This document shows positions 47,291 through 47,403 of a DNA stretch of 47,403 nucleotides, piece after piece (within the stretch, counting starts at the first letter, position 1; every line of letters begins with the position of its first letter). Made by a program: the position numbers and the translations under genes. The DNA is taken from assembly GCA_944384505.1 (NCBI GenBank), contig CALWTQ010000024.1, positions 1 to 47,403 on the forward strand, written 5' to 3'. The notes under the pieces were generated by a model, which was not told the DNA's origin, ran no database searches, and worked only from the letters and a program-made list of their open reading frames with translations. The stretch comes from an uncultured Mediterraneibacter sp. (lineage in GTDB: Bacteria > Bacillota > Clostridia > Lachnospirales > Lachnospiraceae).

Positions 47291-47328
47291 TTCTGGGCTT
47301 TTCAAATCGGATGTCAGTGAATATATAG

Positions 47329-47389
47329 CTGCTGCGAGAAGCAGGCGCGGCCGGAAAGCTTTCGCAGCCGAAAGGCTACAAGCCGCGCC
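47329..47389. repeat. second hairpin cluster at the right edge
   Basis: CTGCT and AGCAG pair at 47329-47344. GGCGCGGC (47344-47351) pairs perfectly with GCCGCGCC (47382-47389) and encloses an inner TTTCG/CGAAA pair. It is followed by GTTGTGCGTTTCA to the window's end. Dense, nested pairing suggests a structured RNA or terminator cut by the window. Type and strand cannot be decided. Confidence 0.45.
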
Positions 47390-47403
47390 AGTTGTGCGTT
47401 TCA

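Overview
The window looks like part of a Clostridia chromosome, most likely a Lachnospiraceae-type gut anaerobe. Reasons: Gram-positive Shine-Dalgarno sequences (GGAGG) with frequent GTG and TTG starts, a class B sortase with a Cna-B surface protein, YesM/YesN-type two-component genes, BceRS/VncRS-like signalling, and a Tn1549-like conjugation module made of families typical of Clostridia (PrgI, Maff2, DUF3801/PcfB, DUF4313, DUF4314, DUF5688, DUF6674). Almost every real gene lies on the minus strand, so transcription runs right to left. Species cannot be fixed from the sequence alone.

Positions 1-374 hold the end of a second mobile element: the C-terminal tail of a relaxase, cut at about 374, followed by the first codons of another gene. 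Positions 510 to about 36,840 are an integrative and conjugative element (ICE). From its left side: CwlT-like wall hydrolase, DUF6674, VirB4, PrgI/VirB3, DUF4313, VirB6-like, Maff2 pilin-like, VirD4, DUF4314, an ArdC/LtrC-like protein, PcfB, relaxase, MobC and a hairpin-rich oriT candidate (about 14.91-15.01 kb). Then comes an accessory block of DUF5688 relatives, an amino-DNA methyltransferase, a beta-helix protein and a DUF3991/Toprim protein, and then cargo: SAM synthetase, sortase, a 1,560-residue thioester/Cna-B adhesin, a gamma-glutamylcyclotransferase-like protein, an amidoligase and a cytosine-5 methyltransferase. The right part carries regulation and maintenance genes: ribbon-helix-helix proteins, a ParM-like actin with a small partner, DUF4240, and two paralogous proteins of unknown function. 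No integrase is visible. It probably lies beyond the left edge.

The ICE right end interrupts the ATPase gene of a BceA/MacB-like ABC transporter directly after the Walker B aspartate (36,838-36,845). Upstream of it are the sensor kinase and response regulator that probably controlled that transporter; the same operator, TCACA-N4-TGTGA, sits at matching positions before both transcription units. Farther right are an amino-acid ABC transporter with two unusual proteins (an ATPase with a C-terminal HATPase-like domain and an apparently circularly permuted binding domain fused to the permease), and a YesN-YesM-lipoprotein operon. The last 480 bp hold a giant inverted repeat (about 115-bp arms).

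The most striking pattern is a shared promoter architecture, TTTGT-N12-ATAGCTTTC-N15-TAT(G/T)(G/T)T, with identical spacings in front of four ICE transcription units. It suggests an element-wide regulon under a dedicated activator.
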